Shown: positions 43,579 through 52,697, counted from the first letter of the stretch. The stretch: 64,000 nucleotides of DNA from Parvularcula marina (GCF_003399445.1 NZ_QUQO01000001.1:1981001-2045000), one strand, 5' to 3'. Numbers and translations: made by a program. The notes: generated from the sequence alone by a model not told the origin.

Positions 43579-44733
43579 ATGACCCGTCCCTATTTTCTGA
43601 TGTCTGCCGCCATGATTGGTCTCGCCGGTTTGCCTGCCTGTGCTGGAGAAACTCAGCCGGAAACACAGCAAGACAGCGGCGTGCCGTTTGAGATCACGGA
43701 AGTGGCTGAATTCACCCAGCCATGGGCGCTCGTCTTCCTGCCCGATGGCCGGATGTTGGTGACAGAAAAGCCAGGCAATATGCGTTGGGTGACGCAGGGC
43801 GGCGAGACGTCTGACCCCTTCGCTGGTTTGCCTGCAGTAGATGAGGGTGGCCAGGGCGGCCTCGGCGATGTCATTCTGCACCCGGACTTTGAAGATAATT
43901 CGACGATTTATTTCTCCTATGTTGAGGCGGGCGAGGGCGACACACGCGGCGCTGTGGTCGCGACCGCTACGCTCTCGCTGACGGAAAACGGCGGCGCTCT
44001 AGCGGATGTCACGACGATCTGGCGGCAGAACCCCAAAGTGACGGGCCGGGGACATTTCGGTCACCGCCTCACTTTCTCGCCCGATGGCGAATACCTTTTC
44101 ATCTCTTCGGGTGAGCGCCAGAAATTCGATCCCGCACAGGACATGGCGCAGAATCTGGGCAAGATCATCCGTCTTTACCCGGATGGCTCTGTGCCGGAAG
44201 ATAACCCTTTCTATGATCAGGGTGGGGTCACGGCCCAGATCTGGTCGTTCGGTCACCGCAATCCGCTGGGCCTCGCCTTCAACGAGAAAGGCGAGCTGTG
44301 GGAGCACGAAATGGGCCCGCGCCATGGTGATGAATTCCAGTTGATCGAACGGGGCGAGAATTACGGCTACCCCATCGTCTCCAATGGTGATCACTATAGT
44401 GGAGAGGAAATCCCCGATCATGATACGCGTCCGGAGTTTCGGGCGCCCGATGCCTATTGGGTGCCGGCAATCTCGCCTGCGGGACTGATCTTCTATGGCG
44501 GGGAAATGTTTGAGAGCTGGAAGGGCGATGCCTTTATCGGCGGGCTCTCCAGTCGGGCGCTCGTCCGGGTGACATTTGATTGTGAAGACGGCGCCACGGC
44601 CTGCGAAGCGGAGCGTTACAGCATCAATGATCAACGTGTCCGGGAAATCGAAGAGGGGCCCGACGGTACGATCTGGGTTTTGACGGAGAGTGGGTCTGAC
44701 GGCACGCTCGTGAAGCTGACGCCCGCAGAATAA
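43579..44733 (+). CDS. PQQ-dependent aldose sugar dehydrogenase (YliI/Asd-like), probable lipoprotein
   Basis: A 384-residue six-bladed propeller of the soluble glucose dehydrogenase family, oxidising aldose sugars with PQQ and Ca2+ in the periplasm. Motifs are PWALVFLPDGRMLVTEKPG, QGGLGDVILHPDF, GRGHFGHRLTFSPDG with the catalytic histidine, FGHRNPLGLAF, and HEMGPRHGDEFQLIERGENYGYP. The signal peptide ends LAGLPAC, an acceptable lipobox. The start at 43579 is set after GGAGG. No pqq biosynthesis genes are in the window. Confidence 0.93.
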   Translation: MTRPYFLMSAAMIGLAGLPACAGETQPETQQDSGVPFEITEVAEFTQPWALVFLPDGRMLVTEKPGNMRWVTQGGETSDPFAGLPAVDEGGQGGLGDVILHPDFEDNSTIYFSYVEAGEGDTRGAVVATATLSLTENGGALADVTTIWRQNPKVTGRGHFGHRLTFSPDGEYLFISSGERQKFDPAQDMAQNLGKIIRLYPDGSVPEDNPFYDQGGVTAQIWSFGHRNPLGLAFNEKGELWEHEMGPRHGDEFQLIERGENYGYPIVSNGDHYSGEEIPDHDTRPEFRAPDAYWVPAISPAGLIFYGGEMFESWKGDAFIGGLSSRALVRVTFDCEDGATACEAERYSINDQRVREIEEGPDGTIWVLTESGSDGTLVKLTPAE

Positions 44734-44784
44734 GTTTTTGCGTCATGGCTGGGCGGTGCCGTCTGCGCGTGATAGCGTTCTCAT

Positions 44785-45378
44785 ATGAAAATCATCCGAC
44801 GCGCCGCTTCCATCTTCCTTCTGCTACTCACCGCCGCTCTTTCCTTCGGGGTGGGCGCGGCGGCAGAGCCATTCGACAAGTTCGAGATCGGCGAAGGGGC
44901 CGACATTGCCTCGTATGAGCGGGTCTATGTCGCACCGGTGATGGTCAGCGAAGGGCTGGCGGCCCGTATCGATTACGTGCCGCTCAATGCGTCCGACACC
45001 GTTCGCCCGCTCTCGCCGGGCAATGTCCGCCGCAATGTCGAAGAGGTCGAGGACGTCATCAAAGCCGCCATCGGCAAACGCGTGACGCTGGTCGATGAAC
45101 CCGGCCCTCGGGACCTCACCATACAGATCATCTTGACTGACCTGAACCCGAACCGGCCGTCACAGGCCGAGCTGAAAGTCCGCCCGACCATGAATGCCTC
45201 CAGTGTGACGGCGGGCGGGGCTGCGGCGTCAGTCGAATTCCTTGTCGGCGATATCCTGATCGCGCTGGGGGAATCCGCCTATGCGGGCAATGCGCTTGAT
45301 GGCCAGTCCCATCCGTGGCGCGATGCGGATCTCTACTTTGCGGCGCTGGCGCGGGATATCGCAAGTCTCCTCGACTAG
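44785..45378 (+). CDS. secreted protein of uncertain family (DUF3313-like)
   Basis: A 197-residue precursor with a signal peptide (about 27 residues ending GVGAAA). The segment YERVYVAPVMVSEG at the mature start, followed by an alpha/beta pattern (NVEEVEDVIKAAIGKRVTLVDEPGPRDLTIQIILTDL), resembles DUF3313-type periplasmic or lipoprotein domains; the match is by eye and weak. VEFLVGDILIALGESAYAGNA then WRDADLYFAALARDIASLL close the domain. It precedes creA by 56 bp on the same strand. No catalytic motif is evident. Confidence 0.6.
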   Translation: MKIIRRAASIFLLLLTAALSFGVGAAAEPFDKFEIGEGADIASYERVYVAPVMVSEGLAARIDYVPLNASDTVRPLSPGNVRRNVEEVEDVIKAAIGKRVTLVDEPGPRDLTIQIILTDLNPNRPSQAELKVRPTMNASSVTAGGAAASVEFLVGDILIALGESAYAGNALDGQSHPWRDADLYFAALARDIASLLD

Positions 45379-45434
45379 GCGTCATTCTGCCCACGGGGCT
45401 GGCGTCTGGGGCGGCTGAGCCCTATCTCCATTGG

Positions 45435-45929
45435 ATGAAAATACCTCATTCCGCCGCCCTTCTGCCACTCTTCCTTCTTGCCGCCTGCGGGCGCGGCGGT
45501 GGCGGGGAAGAGGTCGGCGAGTTCAAGAACGATCTTTACGGGAACGAAATCAAGGTTCAGGCCTTAAAAGATCCGAAGGTCGAGGGCGTCACTTGTCACC
45601 TCACCTATTTTGATCGTGGTTTCTGGGATCGGGCGGCCAAGGGCAATTGGTTTGAGGATCCCTCCAACAGCTCGATTGCCTGCCGCCAGACGGGGCCGAT
45701 CGTGATAGGTGATATCGATCAGGGCAAGGATGGCGAGCTTGTCTTCTCGCAGCGGCACAGCCTGATCTTCAAACATATCGGTGTGCGGCGCGTTTATGAT
45801 CCCGAGAACGAAACCCTCATGTATATTGTCTATTCGCGCAAACCGATTGATGGCTCCGCCAAGATGAGCCTGTCGACCGTCGCCCTTTATGGCGGCGATG
45901 CGCGCTGGCTGGCGGAGAGAGAAGAATGA
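45435..45929 (+). CDS. creA: CreA family lipoprotein
   Basis: A 164-residue precursor. The signal ends FLLAACG, a good lipobox. The mature protein has the CreA signature: LKDPKVEGVTCHLTYFDRGFW, EDPSNSSIACRQTGPI and VVFSQRHSLIFKHI-like strand ending RVYD and MYIVYSRK. CreA function is unknown. In enterobacteria it is the first gene of creABCD; here creD is about 28 kb away and creBC are absent from the window. It overlaps arsC by 4 bp. Confidence 0.93.
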   Translation: MKIPHSAALLPLFLLAACGRGGGGEEVGEFKNDLYGNEIKVQALKDPKVEGVTCHLTYFDRGFWDRAAKGNWFEDPSNSSIACRQTGPIVIGDIDQGKDGELVFSQRHSLIFKHIGVRRVYDPENETLMYIVYSRKPIDGSAKMSLSTVALYGGDARWLAEREE

Positions 45930-46345
45930 TCACGATCTATCACAACCCTGACTGCGGCACGTCGCGGAATGTCTTGCGCGTGCTTGAGGCGACGGGCGAG
46001 AAACTCAATGTTGTTGAGTACCTTGATACGGGGTGGACGCAAGGCCAGCTCCTCGGTCTTTTTGCCGCCGCTGATATCACCCCGCGCGAAGCCTTGCGCG
46101 AGAAACGCTCTCCGGCAGAAGAGCTGGGGCTGCTGGAAGATGGTGTGAGCGACGAGACGATCATGGCCGCGATGCTGGAGCATCCTGTGCTGGTCAACCG
46201 TCCGATCGTCTGTACGCCGAAGGGCGTGAAAATGTGCCGGCCGTCAGAAACGGTCTTTGACCTTCTCGACCGTCTGCCGCCGGGTCCGCTCGCGAAAGAA
46301 GACGGCGAGCTGTTGATCGATGAGAATGGGAAGCGCGTCGGCTAA
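45926..46345 (+). CDS. arsC: arsenate reductase, glutaredoxin-coupled type
   Basis: A 139-residue ArsC of the thioredoxin-fold, E. coli R773 type. The catalytic cysteine is C10 in HNPDCGTSRNVLRVL; arginines that bind arsenate lie in LREKRSPAEELGL and NRPIV. It is not homologous to the phosphatase-type ArsC at 13103. It forms an ATGA overlap with creA and may act on a substrate other than arsenate, since many YfgD/ArsC family members have no arsenic role. It is not linked to arsR here. Confidence 0.9.
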   Translation: MITIYHNPDCGTSRNVLRVLEATGEKLNVVEYLDTGWTQGQLLGLFAAADITPREALREKRSPAEELGLLEDGVSDETIMAAMLEHPVLVNRPIVCTPKGVKMCRPSETVFDLLDRLPPGPLAKEDGELLIDENGKRVG

Positions 46346-46390
46346 AGGCCATCTCCATTCGGCATGGAACGCCTCATCGCGTTGGCAAGT

Positions 46391-46676
46391 TCATGCGTAT
46401 CTGAGCAATGAGGCATCGACCTCATCCGATCCCATGTGCTGGATGAAGATTTCCTTGAACTCTGCATTCCGTCGGCGGTTCTCCGGCGTGTTGGGGGGCA
46501 GGGTCCAGTCCCTCCGCTTCGATCAGCCACCAGACGAAGTCTTCAGCTGTCACGAGACCTGTCTCGGGAATATAATCCCTGATGTGCCGAGGCTCGCCAT
46601 TCACGACTGAACCGCAATAGCCATAGCGGACACAGAAGACGTGCATCATTCCATCAAATCGACTCGGTTTGGCCAT
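46391..46676 (-). pseudogene. small unknown protein with a probable frameshift in a G6/C6 run
   Basis: The gene starts at ATG 46676 after a strong AAAGGA site, 9 bp downstream of the GcvA-type regulator stop, and reads MAKPSRFDGMMHVFCVRYG...EDFVWWLIEAEGLDP. As sequenced the frame continues to a stop at 46422 (84 aa). Dropping one base of the six-C run (46493-46498 on the plus strand) switches to a frame that reads NTPENRRRNAEFKEIFIQHM and ends LLRYA-stop at 46391. That frame has about 70% G/C at third positions over its 33 codons, against about 35% for the current frame, so the break is probably real or an assembly error. I do not recognise the family; an aromatic/acidic small cytoplasmic protein of 94 residues would result. 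Confidence 0.65.
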
Positions 46677-46685
46677 TCAGTCCTT

Positions 46686-47588
46686 TCAGGCGGCTCCATT
46701 GCCCCCGGCCTCTTCGGCGATCCACGCCTTGAAGGCCTTCACCTCCGGCAGGGCGGATTTGGCCGACGGGTGCGCGACCCAATAGGCAAAATCGGTCGGG
46801 CTCGTCAGGTCGAACGGGATGACGAGGCGCGCGGCTTCAAGGTCCGCTTCGGCCAGCGCATATTTAGCGAGCGCCACGCCCCGGCCCGCGACCGCCGCCT
46901 CAATGACAAGGCTCGACTGGTTGAAACGGGGGCCGCGCGTGCCGTCGACATCGACCCCGGCGGCCTTCAGCCACATCGGCCAGGTTGCGATCTCATGGTC
47001 GGTCCCGTCATCATGCAGCAAAGTATGGCCAGATAGATCTTCGAGCTTTTTCAGCGGGTTATCGCCCGTCAGGAGGCCCGGCGCACAGACCGGCACGATC
47101 CGCTCTTCCATCAGTTTTTCAACGACCAGATCCGCGTAATGCCCCTGGCCATACCGGATGGCGACATCGACATCGTCGACCGAGAAGTCGACCAGCTCCA
47201 TCCCGGCATGGATATAGACTTCGATCTCGGGGTGCTTGGACTGGAACCGGTCGAGCCGGGGAACCAGCCATTTCGACGCAAAGGACGGCGCGACACTGAC
47301 CGCGAGCCGCCCGGCTTTGCGCTCAAGGTTCATCAGCCTGACGGCCGCATCGAGCCGGTCGAACCCGTCGCGAAGGGAGGGGAGCGATGCCAGCCCCGCC
47401 TCGGTCAGGGTCAGCCCCCGCGCATTGCGGTGGAACAGCGGCACGCCGGTTGTCTCCTCCAGCAGCTTGACCTGCTGGCTGATCGCGCCCGGCGTCACGG
47501 CCAGCTCATCAGCCGCCTTGGTGAATGACAAATGCCGTGCGGCAGCCTCGAAGGCCCGCAGGGAATTGAGGGGAGGCAGACGCCGCAT
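46686..47588 (-). CDS. LysR family transcriptional regulator, GcvA-type
   Basis: A 300-residue LTTR. The start MRRLPPLNSLRAFEAAARHLSFTKAADELAVTPGAISQQVKLLEE is diagnostic of the GcvA branch. The effector domain includes GRLAVSVAPSFASKWLVPRLDRF, DVDVAIRYGQG and AAVAGRGVALAKYALAEADL. GcvA controls glycine cleavage in E. coli, but branch members regulate various targets. It is divergent from cysG across 128 bp, so it may influence the sulfite-reduction operon; this is inference. Confidence 0.9.
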   Translation of the reverse strand: MRRLPPLNSLRAFEAAARHLSFTKAADELAVTPGAISQQVKLLEETTGVPLFHRNARGLTLTEAGLASLPSLRDGFDRLDAAVRLMNLERKAGRLAVSVAPSFASKWLVPRLDRFQSKHPEIEVYIHAGMELVDFSVDDVDVAIRYGQGHYADLVVEKLMEERIVPVCAPGLLTGDNPLKKLEDLSGHTLLHDDGTDHEIATWPMWLKAAGVDVDGTRGPRFNQSSLVIEAAVAGRGVALAKYALAEADLEAARLVIPFDLTSPTDFAYWVAHPSAKSALPEVKAFKAWIAEEAGGNGAA

Positions 47589-47716
47589 CGCTCGCTCCTG
47601 AACCGGTTTAGATTTCCTGTGGCCGCTGCCCAGAACTCATCGTTTGTGTCCTCTAGGGCCATTCCTCACATAGGGAAATGTCCCCGGACGATATAGTTAT
47701 TCTGAAGCGAGCCCCA

Positions 47717-49117
47717 ATGCGTTACTTCCCGGCCTTTTTTAATTTCGCGAACCGCCCGGTTTTCGTGGTCGGGGATGGCGAACTGGCGGCCCGCAAGATC
47801 CGGCTGCTGGCCAAAGCGTCTCCGCTGATCAATATCTTTTCGGTATCGGAAGGATCTCTGGTGGAGCAGGAATTCGGGGCAGATTATGTCTGCTTCCGCC
47901 GCGATCTGCGCAAGGCGGACCTCGAATTCCACCCGGGCCTCATTTTTATTGCGGTCGAGGATGAGAAAATCTTAAAAGACGCCGTCGCTCTGGCGAAACG
48001 GGCGCGCATTCCGGTGAATGTCGTCGACCGCCCGGAGCTGTGCGATTTCGTCGTCCCCTCGATCATTGAGCGCGGCGATGTCGCCATCGGCATTTCGACC
48101 GGCGGCGCGGCCCCGGTCCTCAGCCGCCGCCTGCGCGAAAAAATTGAATCCCTGCTGCCTGCCCGTCTTGGCGAGCTTGTGTCCTTCGTAAAGGACCGCC
48201 GCCCGCGCATTGCAGACAGGATCGCCCTTCGGGATCGCCGGGGCTTCTACGAGCGTCTTCTCTCCAGCCCCATCAGTGAGGCGGTGCTCGATGGTGACAT
48301 GAAATCGGCAGAAGCCGGTTTCGAGGCGGCGCTGGATGCGGACACCCCACTGCCCGGAAGCATCCATATTGTCGGCGCCGGCCCCGGTGATCCTGAACTT
48401 CTCACCTTAAAAGCCCTGCGCGTGATGCAGGAGGCGGATGTCGTCCTGTTCGACAATCTCGTCTCCGACGCCGTGCTCGACCTTGTCCGCCGCGATGCCG
48501 AGCGGGTCTATGTCGGCAAGCGCCGGGCGGACCATTCAATGTCCCAAAGCGAAATCGGTGAGCGGATGATTTCGCTCGCGAAAGAAGGAAAGCGGGTCGT
48601 CCGGCTGAAAGGCGGCGATCCCTTCATCTTCGGGCGCGGCGGGGAAGAGCTGGACCAGATCAAGGCGGCGGGCCTTGCGGCCAATGTCGTCCCCGGCATC
48701 ACAGCTGCGACGGGCTGCGCATCCTCTGCCTCCGTGCCGCTGACCCATCGGGGTGTCAGCCAGGCCGTCAGTTTCGTGACCGCCTATGCGGGCGAGGGCG
48801 GTGCGCCGGATATCGACTGGCAGGCGCTGGCCCGGCTGCGTCACACGCTGGTCGTCTATATGGGCGTCTCTCGCGCAGGTGAGGTTTCGGCCAACATGAT
48901 TGCCGGGGGCCGCGCCGCCTCCACCCCTGTTGCCGTCATCGAAAAGGGCACCACGGACGAGCAGCGCATTCTCAAGACGACGCTCTCTGCCATGCCCGGC
49001 GACATGCTCGCTGCCAATATCACCGGCCCGGCCGTTCTCATCATCGGCGAAGTCGCAGACTTCGCTGACGGTGCCGGGCTTATCCAACTCTCTCAGCAAA
49101 CGGAGCTTGCCGCATGA
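47717..49117 (+). CDS. cysG: siroheme synthase (CysG)
   Basis: A 466-residue trifunctional enzyme making siroheme from uroporphyrinogen III. The N-terminal dehydrogenase/ferrochelatase domain (1-150) has FVVGDGELAARKIRLLAK, CDFVVPSIIERGD and ISTGGAAPVLSRRLR. The methyltransferase domain (from about 200) has IVGAGPGDPELLTLKALR, VVRLKGGDPFIFGRGGEE, VVPGITAATGCAS and PLTHRGVS. It leads cysG-DUF2849-cysI-DUF934-cysH and overlaps the next gene by 4 bp. The ATG at 47717 is preferred to an upstream frame at 47678. Confidence 0.96.
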   Translation: MRYFPAFFNFANRPVFVVGDGELAARKIRLLAKASPLINIFSVSEGSLVEQEFGADYVCFRRDLRKADLEFHPGLIFIAVEDEKILKDAVALAKRARIPVNVVDRPELCDFVVPSIIERGDVAIGISTGGAAPVLSRRLREKIESLLPARLGELVSFVKDRRPRIADRIALRDRRGFYERLLSSPISEAVLDGDMKSAEAGFEAALDADTPLPGSIHIVGAGPGDPELLTLKALRVMQEADVVLFDNLVSDAVLDLVRRDAERVYVGKRRADHSMSQSEIGERMISLAKEGKRVVRLKGGDPFIFGRGGEELDQIKAAGLAANVVPGITAATGCASSASVPLTHRGVSQAVSFVTAYAGEGGAPDIDWQALARLRHTLVVYMGVSRAGEVSANMIAGGRAASTPVAVIEKGTTDEQRILKTTLSAMPGDMLAANITGPAVLIIGEVADFADGAGLIQLSQQTELAA

Positions 49118-49482
49118 GCGCCACAGCCCTTCTCAAGGACACTCCCGCCCCGGCCAAGATCAGCGCGGGCGGCGTCAAGAAAACCCGGAATGTCGGTCTC
49201 AAGACCGTCACCGCCAACGATCTGATGTCGGGCGCCGCCGTCTATCTGACGAAAGATGGCGCGTGGACGGAAGACCTTGCCGATGCGATCGTTGCGGAAG
49301 GCGAACGAGCCCTGGGGCTCCTCGCTCTTGCCGAAACGGATGAGGCACGGATCGTCGGTCCCTACCTCATGGATGTCGAAGCGGAGGATGCGGGCACGGC
49401 CCCCTCCGGCCGGGCGACGTTGCGCGAAACCATCCGCCGGGCCGGTCCCACCATTCACCCGGAATTTGCTCGCGGAGTCTGA
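49114..49482 (+). CDS. DUF2849 domain protein of the sulfite reductase operon
   Basis: A 122-residue protein with the DUF2849 pattern: KTVTANDLMSGAAVYLTKDGAWTEDLADAIVA near the middle, YLMDVEAE and RETIRRAGPTIHPEF at the end. The family is almost always found next to sulfite reductase genes in alphaproteobacteria and may aid reductase assembly or activity, but the role is unproven. The first 28 residues are a low-similarity extension. Overlap ATGA with cysG; 6 bp before cysI. Confidence 0.85.
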   Translation: MSATALLKDTPAPAKISAGGVKKTRNVGLKTVTANDLMSGAAVYLTKDGAWTEDLADAIVAEGERALGLLALAETDEARIVGPYLMDVEAEDAGTAPSGRATLRETIRRAGPTIHPEFARGV

Positions 49483-49488
49483 TCTCTC

Positions 49489-51159
49489 ATGTATCATTAC
49501 GACCAGATCGACCGCGATCTCGTGCAGGCGCGGGTGGATGAATTCCGCGACCAGGTGCGCCGCCGCATCTCGGGCGAGCTGACCGAAGACCAGTTTAAGC
49601 CGTTGCGGCTGATGAACGGGCTCTATCTCCAGCTCCACGCCTATATGCTGCGGGTCGCCATTCCGTATGGGACACTATCCTCGGCCCAGCTGCGCGCACT
49701 CGCGACGCTCGGGCGCGATTATGATCGCGGCTACGGCCATGTGACGACGCGCCAGAACATGCAGTTCAACTGGGTGGGCCTCGGCGATGTGCCGGATGCG
49801 CTCCAGTTGCTCGCTGATCATGACATGCATGCGATCCAGACCTCCGGGAACACGATCCGCAACACGACGACAGACCCTTTCGCAGGCGCAACGGATGAGG
49901 AAATAGAAGACCCACGGGTCTGGTGCGAGGTGATCCGTCAGTGGTCGACGCTACACCCTGAATTCTCCTTCCTGCCGCGCAAATTCAAGATCGCGGTGAC
50001 GGCGGCGCAGAATGATCGCGCGGCGACGCAGGTGCACGATATCGGCCTCCAGCTTTATCCCAATGAGGACGGCGAGGCGGGCTTCCGGGTGCTGGTCGGC
50101 GGCGGGCTCGGGCGCACGCCTTATGTCGGCGAGCTGGTCCGCGACTTTCTGCCCAAAGAGCATCTCCTCAGCTATCTTGAGGCGATCCTGCGCGTCTACA
50201 ACATGCATGGCCGCCGCGATAATCTTTACAAGGCGCGGATCAAGATCCTCGTCAATGAGATGGGCACGGAGGCTTTCCGCGAAGCGGTTGAAGAAGAATG
50301 GCAGCGCCTGCTTGCGCTCGGGCCCGGCGGGTCGGTCGATCTGCCCGACGCCGAACGCGCGCGCATCGCGGCCTTCTTCAAGGGCCCGGATCTGACGGCC
50401 GATCCTGACGGCGAAGCGGTCCTGAAAGAAGCGCGGGCGGACAGCCGCGCGCTCGACCGCTGGGCGGAGGTGAACCTCCATCCGCACAAGGTGTCTGGCC
50501 ACGCCATTGTGACCATCTCGCTTAAGCCCATCGGCAAGCCGCCGGGCGATATCACCAGCAACCAGATGGATGCGCTGGCTGATCTTGCCGACCAGTATGG
50601 CCAGGGTGAAATCCGCACAACGCATGAGCAGAACATGGTTCTGCCGCATGTTCGGCAGGCGGACATACCGGCGCTCTACCAGGCGCTCGAAGAGTATGGC
50701 CTTGCCTCGCCCAATGCCGGCCGGATCACCGATATCGTGGCTTGCCCGGGGCTCGACTATTGCAACCTTGCCAATACCCGCTCGATCCCGATCGCCAACC
50801 AGATCCAGGAGCGCTTCGACGACCTCGACCGTGAACGGACCATCGGCGAGCTGAAGATCAAGATCTCGGGCTGCATCAATGCCTGCGGCCATCACCATGT
50901 CGGCCATATCGGAATCCTCGGCGTCGATAAGAAAGGCGAGGAGTTCTATCAGGTGACCCTTGGCGGCGCGTCGGATGAGCAGGCCGCCATCGGCACGATT
51001 GTCGGTCGCGGTTTGTCTGCGGACGAAGTGGTCGAAGCGATCGACCGCGTGGTGCGCACCTATCTCGATATCCGCCGCGATGCTGGCGAGCGTTTCATCG
51101 ACACCTATCGCCGTCTTGGCGCCGAGCCCTTCAAGGAGGCGCTTTATGCTGAAGCTTAA
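49489..51159 (+). CDS. cysI: nitrite/sulfite reductase hemoprotein (CysI)
   Basis: A 556-residue siroheme and [4Fe-4S] reductase, converting sulfite to sulfide. The two ferredoxin-like halves show TTRQNMQFNWVGL and RTTHEQNMVLPHV. Cluster ligands are in ACPGLDYCNLANT and KISGCINACGHHHVGHIG. No flavoprotein subunit (CysJ) is nearby, so electrons may come from ferredoxin or another donor. Downstream DUF934 starts 14 bp before its stop. Confidence 0.95.
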   Translation: MYHYDQIDRDLVQARVDEFRDQVRRRISGELTEDQFKPLRLMNGLYLQLHAYMLRVAIPYGTLSSAQLRALATLGRDYDRGYGHVTTRQNMQFNWVGLGDVPDALQLLADHDMHAIQTSGNTIRNTTTDPFAGATDEEIEDPRVWCEVIRQWSTLHPEFSFLPRKFKIAVTAAQNDRAATQVHDIGLQLYPNEDGEAGFRVLVGGGLGRTPYVGELVRDFLPKEHLLSYLEAILRVYNMHGRRDNLYKARIKILVNEMGTEAFREAVEEEWQRLLALGPGGSVDLPDAERARIAAFFKGPDLTADPDGEAVLKEARADSRALDRWAEVNLHPHKVSGHAIVTISLKPIGKPPGDITSNQMDALADLADQYGQGEIRTTHEQNMVLPHVRQADIPALYQALEEYGLASPNAGRITDIVACPGLDYCNLANTRSIPIANQIQERFDDLDRERTIGELKIKISGCINACGHHHVGHIGILGVDKKGEEFYQVTLGGASDEQAAIGTIVGRGLSADEVVEAIDRVVRTYLDIRRDAGERFIDTYRRLGAEPFKEALYAEA

Positions 51160-51538
51160 ACTCTCAGACGGCGAGCTGGTGGCGCGCGAGGATATCTCGT
51201 CGGGCCGCGTGCGGAAGATCGATAACACCCGAGACCTCAACAAAAGCCCGGTCGAATTTGCGGACGGGGACATCATTGTCCTCGACTTTCCGACCTTCAA
51301 GGACGGGCGGGCTTTCAGTCAGGCGCGGGCCCTGCGCGATCAGGGTTTCACGGGTGACATCCGGGCGGTGGGCGGTCTTTTCCGGGACCAGCTCGCTTTT
51401 GCCGCGCGCTGCGGCATCACAAGTTTTGATCTCGAAACGGATGAAGACATCGAAGGGCTTCGGGTCTCCGTCGGCCGCTATCGGCACCATTATCAACGCC
51501 CGGGCCCTGCGGGCTCGGCATGGGAGGCGCGGTCATGA
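51146..51538 (+). CDS. DUF934 domain protein of the sulfite reductase operon
   Basis: A 130-residue protein of DUF934, another family tied to alpha- and betaproteobacterial sulfite reductase genes. Segments VLDFPTFKDGRAFSQARALRD, GFTGDIRAVGGLFRDQL and GITSFDLETDED match it. An assembly or electron-transfer role has been suggested but is unproven. The start at 51146 has a full AAGGAGG ribosome site inside cysI, and the stop overlaps cysH by 4 bp. Confidence 0.9.
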   Translation: MLKLKLSDGELVAREDISSGRVRKIDNTRDLNKSPVEFADGDIIVLDFPTFKDGRAFSQARALRDQGFTGDIRAVGGLFRDQLAFAARCGITSFDLETDEDIEGLRVSVGRYRHHYQRPGPAGSAWEARS

Positions 51539-52275
51539 CGGCAGCCTTGAAAGCTTTCGACCTGCGAGAAGCAGCGAGCCCGGAGGAAGCTGCCCAGCTT
51601 CACGCGGCGGCTCTCGATGCACGTTATAAAGACGATGCCGCGCTCGATATTCTTGATGCCGCGATCAATCGCGAATTCAAAGGCGAGATCGCGCTTGTCT
51701 CTTCCTTCGGGGCGGAGTCGGCGGTGCTTCTACATCTTGCCGCGCAGGTGGCACCTGACGTGCCCGTCCTGTTCATCGACACGGGCAAGCACTTTGCTCA
51801 GACCCCGATCTATCGGCGTCAGCTCGCCAAAAGCCTCGGCCTCACCAATGTGCAGGACATCAAACCTTCGGCTGAGGAGCTTTCGGCGGAAGATCCCAAT
51901 GGCGATCTGTGGAAGCGCGACACCGATGCCTGCTGCACCTTGCGCAAGGTCCGGCCCCTTGATGGCGCGCTGAAGAATTATGCCGCCTGGATCACCGGCC
52001 GGAAGCAGTTCCATGGCGGCGCGCGCGTCACCCTGCCGACTTTCGAATTCAAGGGTGACCATTTCAAGGTAAACCCCATTGTCCGCTGGGATCGTGACGA
52101 TATCGAAACGTACTTTGCTCGGCACGACCTGCCAAAGCATCCGCTGGTCGAACAGGGCTTTGCTTCGATCGGCTGCTGGCCCTGCACCCATCCGGTGGCC
52201 AGTGGCGAAGATACCCGCTCGGGACGCTGGCGCGGCCAGTCCAAGACCGAATGCGGGATTCACACGATGCGCTGA
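51535..52275 (+). CDS. cysH: phosphoadenylyl-/adenylyl-sulfate reductase
   Basis: A 246-residue CysH, producing sulfite from APS or PAPS with thioredoxin. Motifs are SSFGAESAVLLHL for the adenylate pocket, the cluster cysteines CCTLRKVRPL and SIGCWPCTHPV, and the catalytic cysteine in KTECGIH. The paired cysteines (CC...CxxC) denote a [4Fe-4S] protein, the type that uses APS. It is the last gene of the operon; cysDNC are not in the window. Confidence 0.93.
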   Translation: MTAALKAFDLREAASPEEAAQLHAAALDARYKDDAALDILDAAINREFKGEIALVSSFGAESAVLLHLAAQVAPDVPVLFIDTGKHFAQTPIYRRQLAKSLGLTNVQDIKPSAEELSAEDPNGDLWKRDTDACCTLRKVRPLDGALKNYAAWITGRKQFHGGARVTLPTFEFKGDHFKVNPIVRWDRDDIETYFARHDLPKHPLVEQGFASIGCWPCTHPVASGEDTRSGRWRGQSKTECGIHTMR

Positions 52276-52316
52276 TGACCATTGATAGAGGCACTTTGCG
52301 CGCCTAGGTCACGGAA

Positions 52317-52697
52317 ATGTCTAATCGTTTCGCTCAACCTTCCGGTCCTTCCCAACGCCAGCTCCGCGCCGGCGAGCTGATCCGCCATGCCCTGGCGGAA
52401 ATGTTCCAGCGCGAGGAGGTCCATGAAAAGGATCTGCCCAAAACCCCGATCACCTTCACCGAGGTGAAAATCTCGCCCGACCTGAAGGCGGCGACGGTGT
52501 TTTGCGCTTTTCTCGGTAAGGATGATGTCGATACCGAAATCGCTCAGCTCAACCGCGCAGCGGGTGCGATCCGCGCTGTCTTGGGGCGCAAGGTGCAGTT
52601 GAAATTCACGCCCTCATTGGTGTTCCACAAGGACGGGACATTCGATGAAGTCGCAAGAATCTCGGCGCTCTTGAAAGAATCACGCTCTGCCGACTAG
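52317..52697 (+). CDS. rbfA: 30S ribosome-binding factor RbfA
   Basis: A 126-residue KH-type protein needed for 16S 5' end maturation and cold adaptation. QRQLRAGELIRHALAEMFQREEVH, ITFTEVKISPDLKAATVFC and LGRKVQLKFTPSLVFHKD are family motifs. It starts 41 bp after cysH. The usual infB partner is not in the window; truB follows after an intervening unknown gene. Confidence 0.95.
   Translation: MSNRFAQPSGPSQRQLRAGELIRHALAEMFQREEVHEKDLPKTPITFTEVKISPDLKAATVFCAFLGKDDVDTEIAQLNRAAGAIRAVLGRKVQLKFTPSLVFHKDGTFDEVARISALLKESRSAD

Noticed and set aside
49951-51300. Minus-strand open frame of 449 codons opposite cysI and DUF934
   Set aside because: Antisense to conserved operon genes; shadow of high third-position GC.
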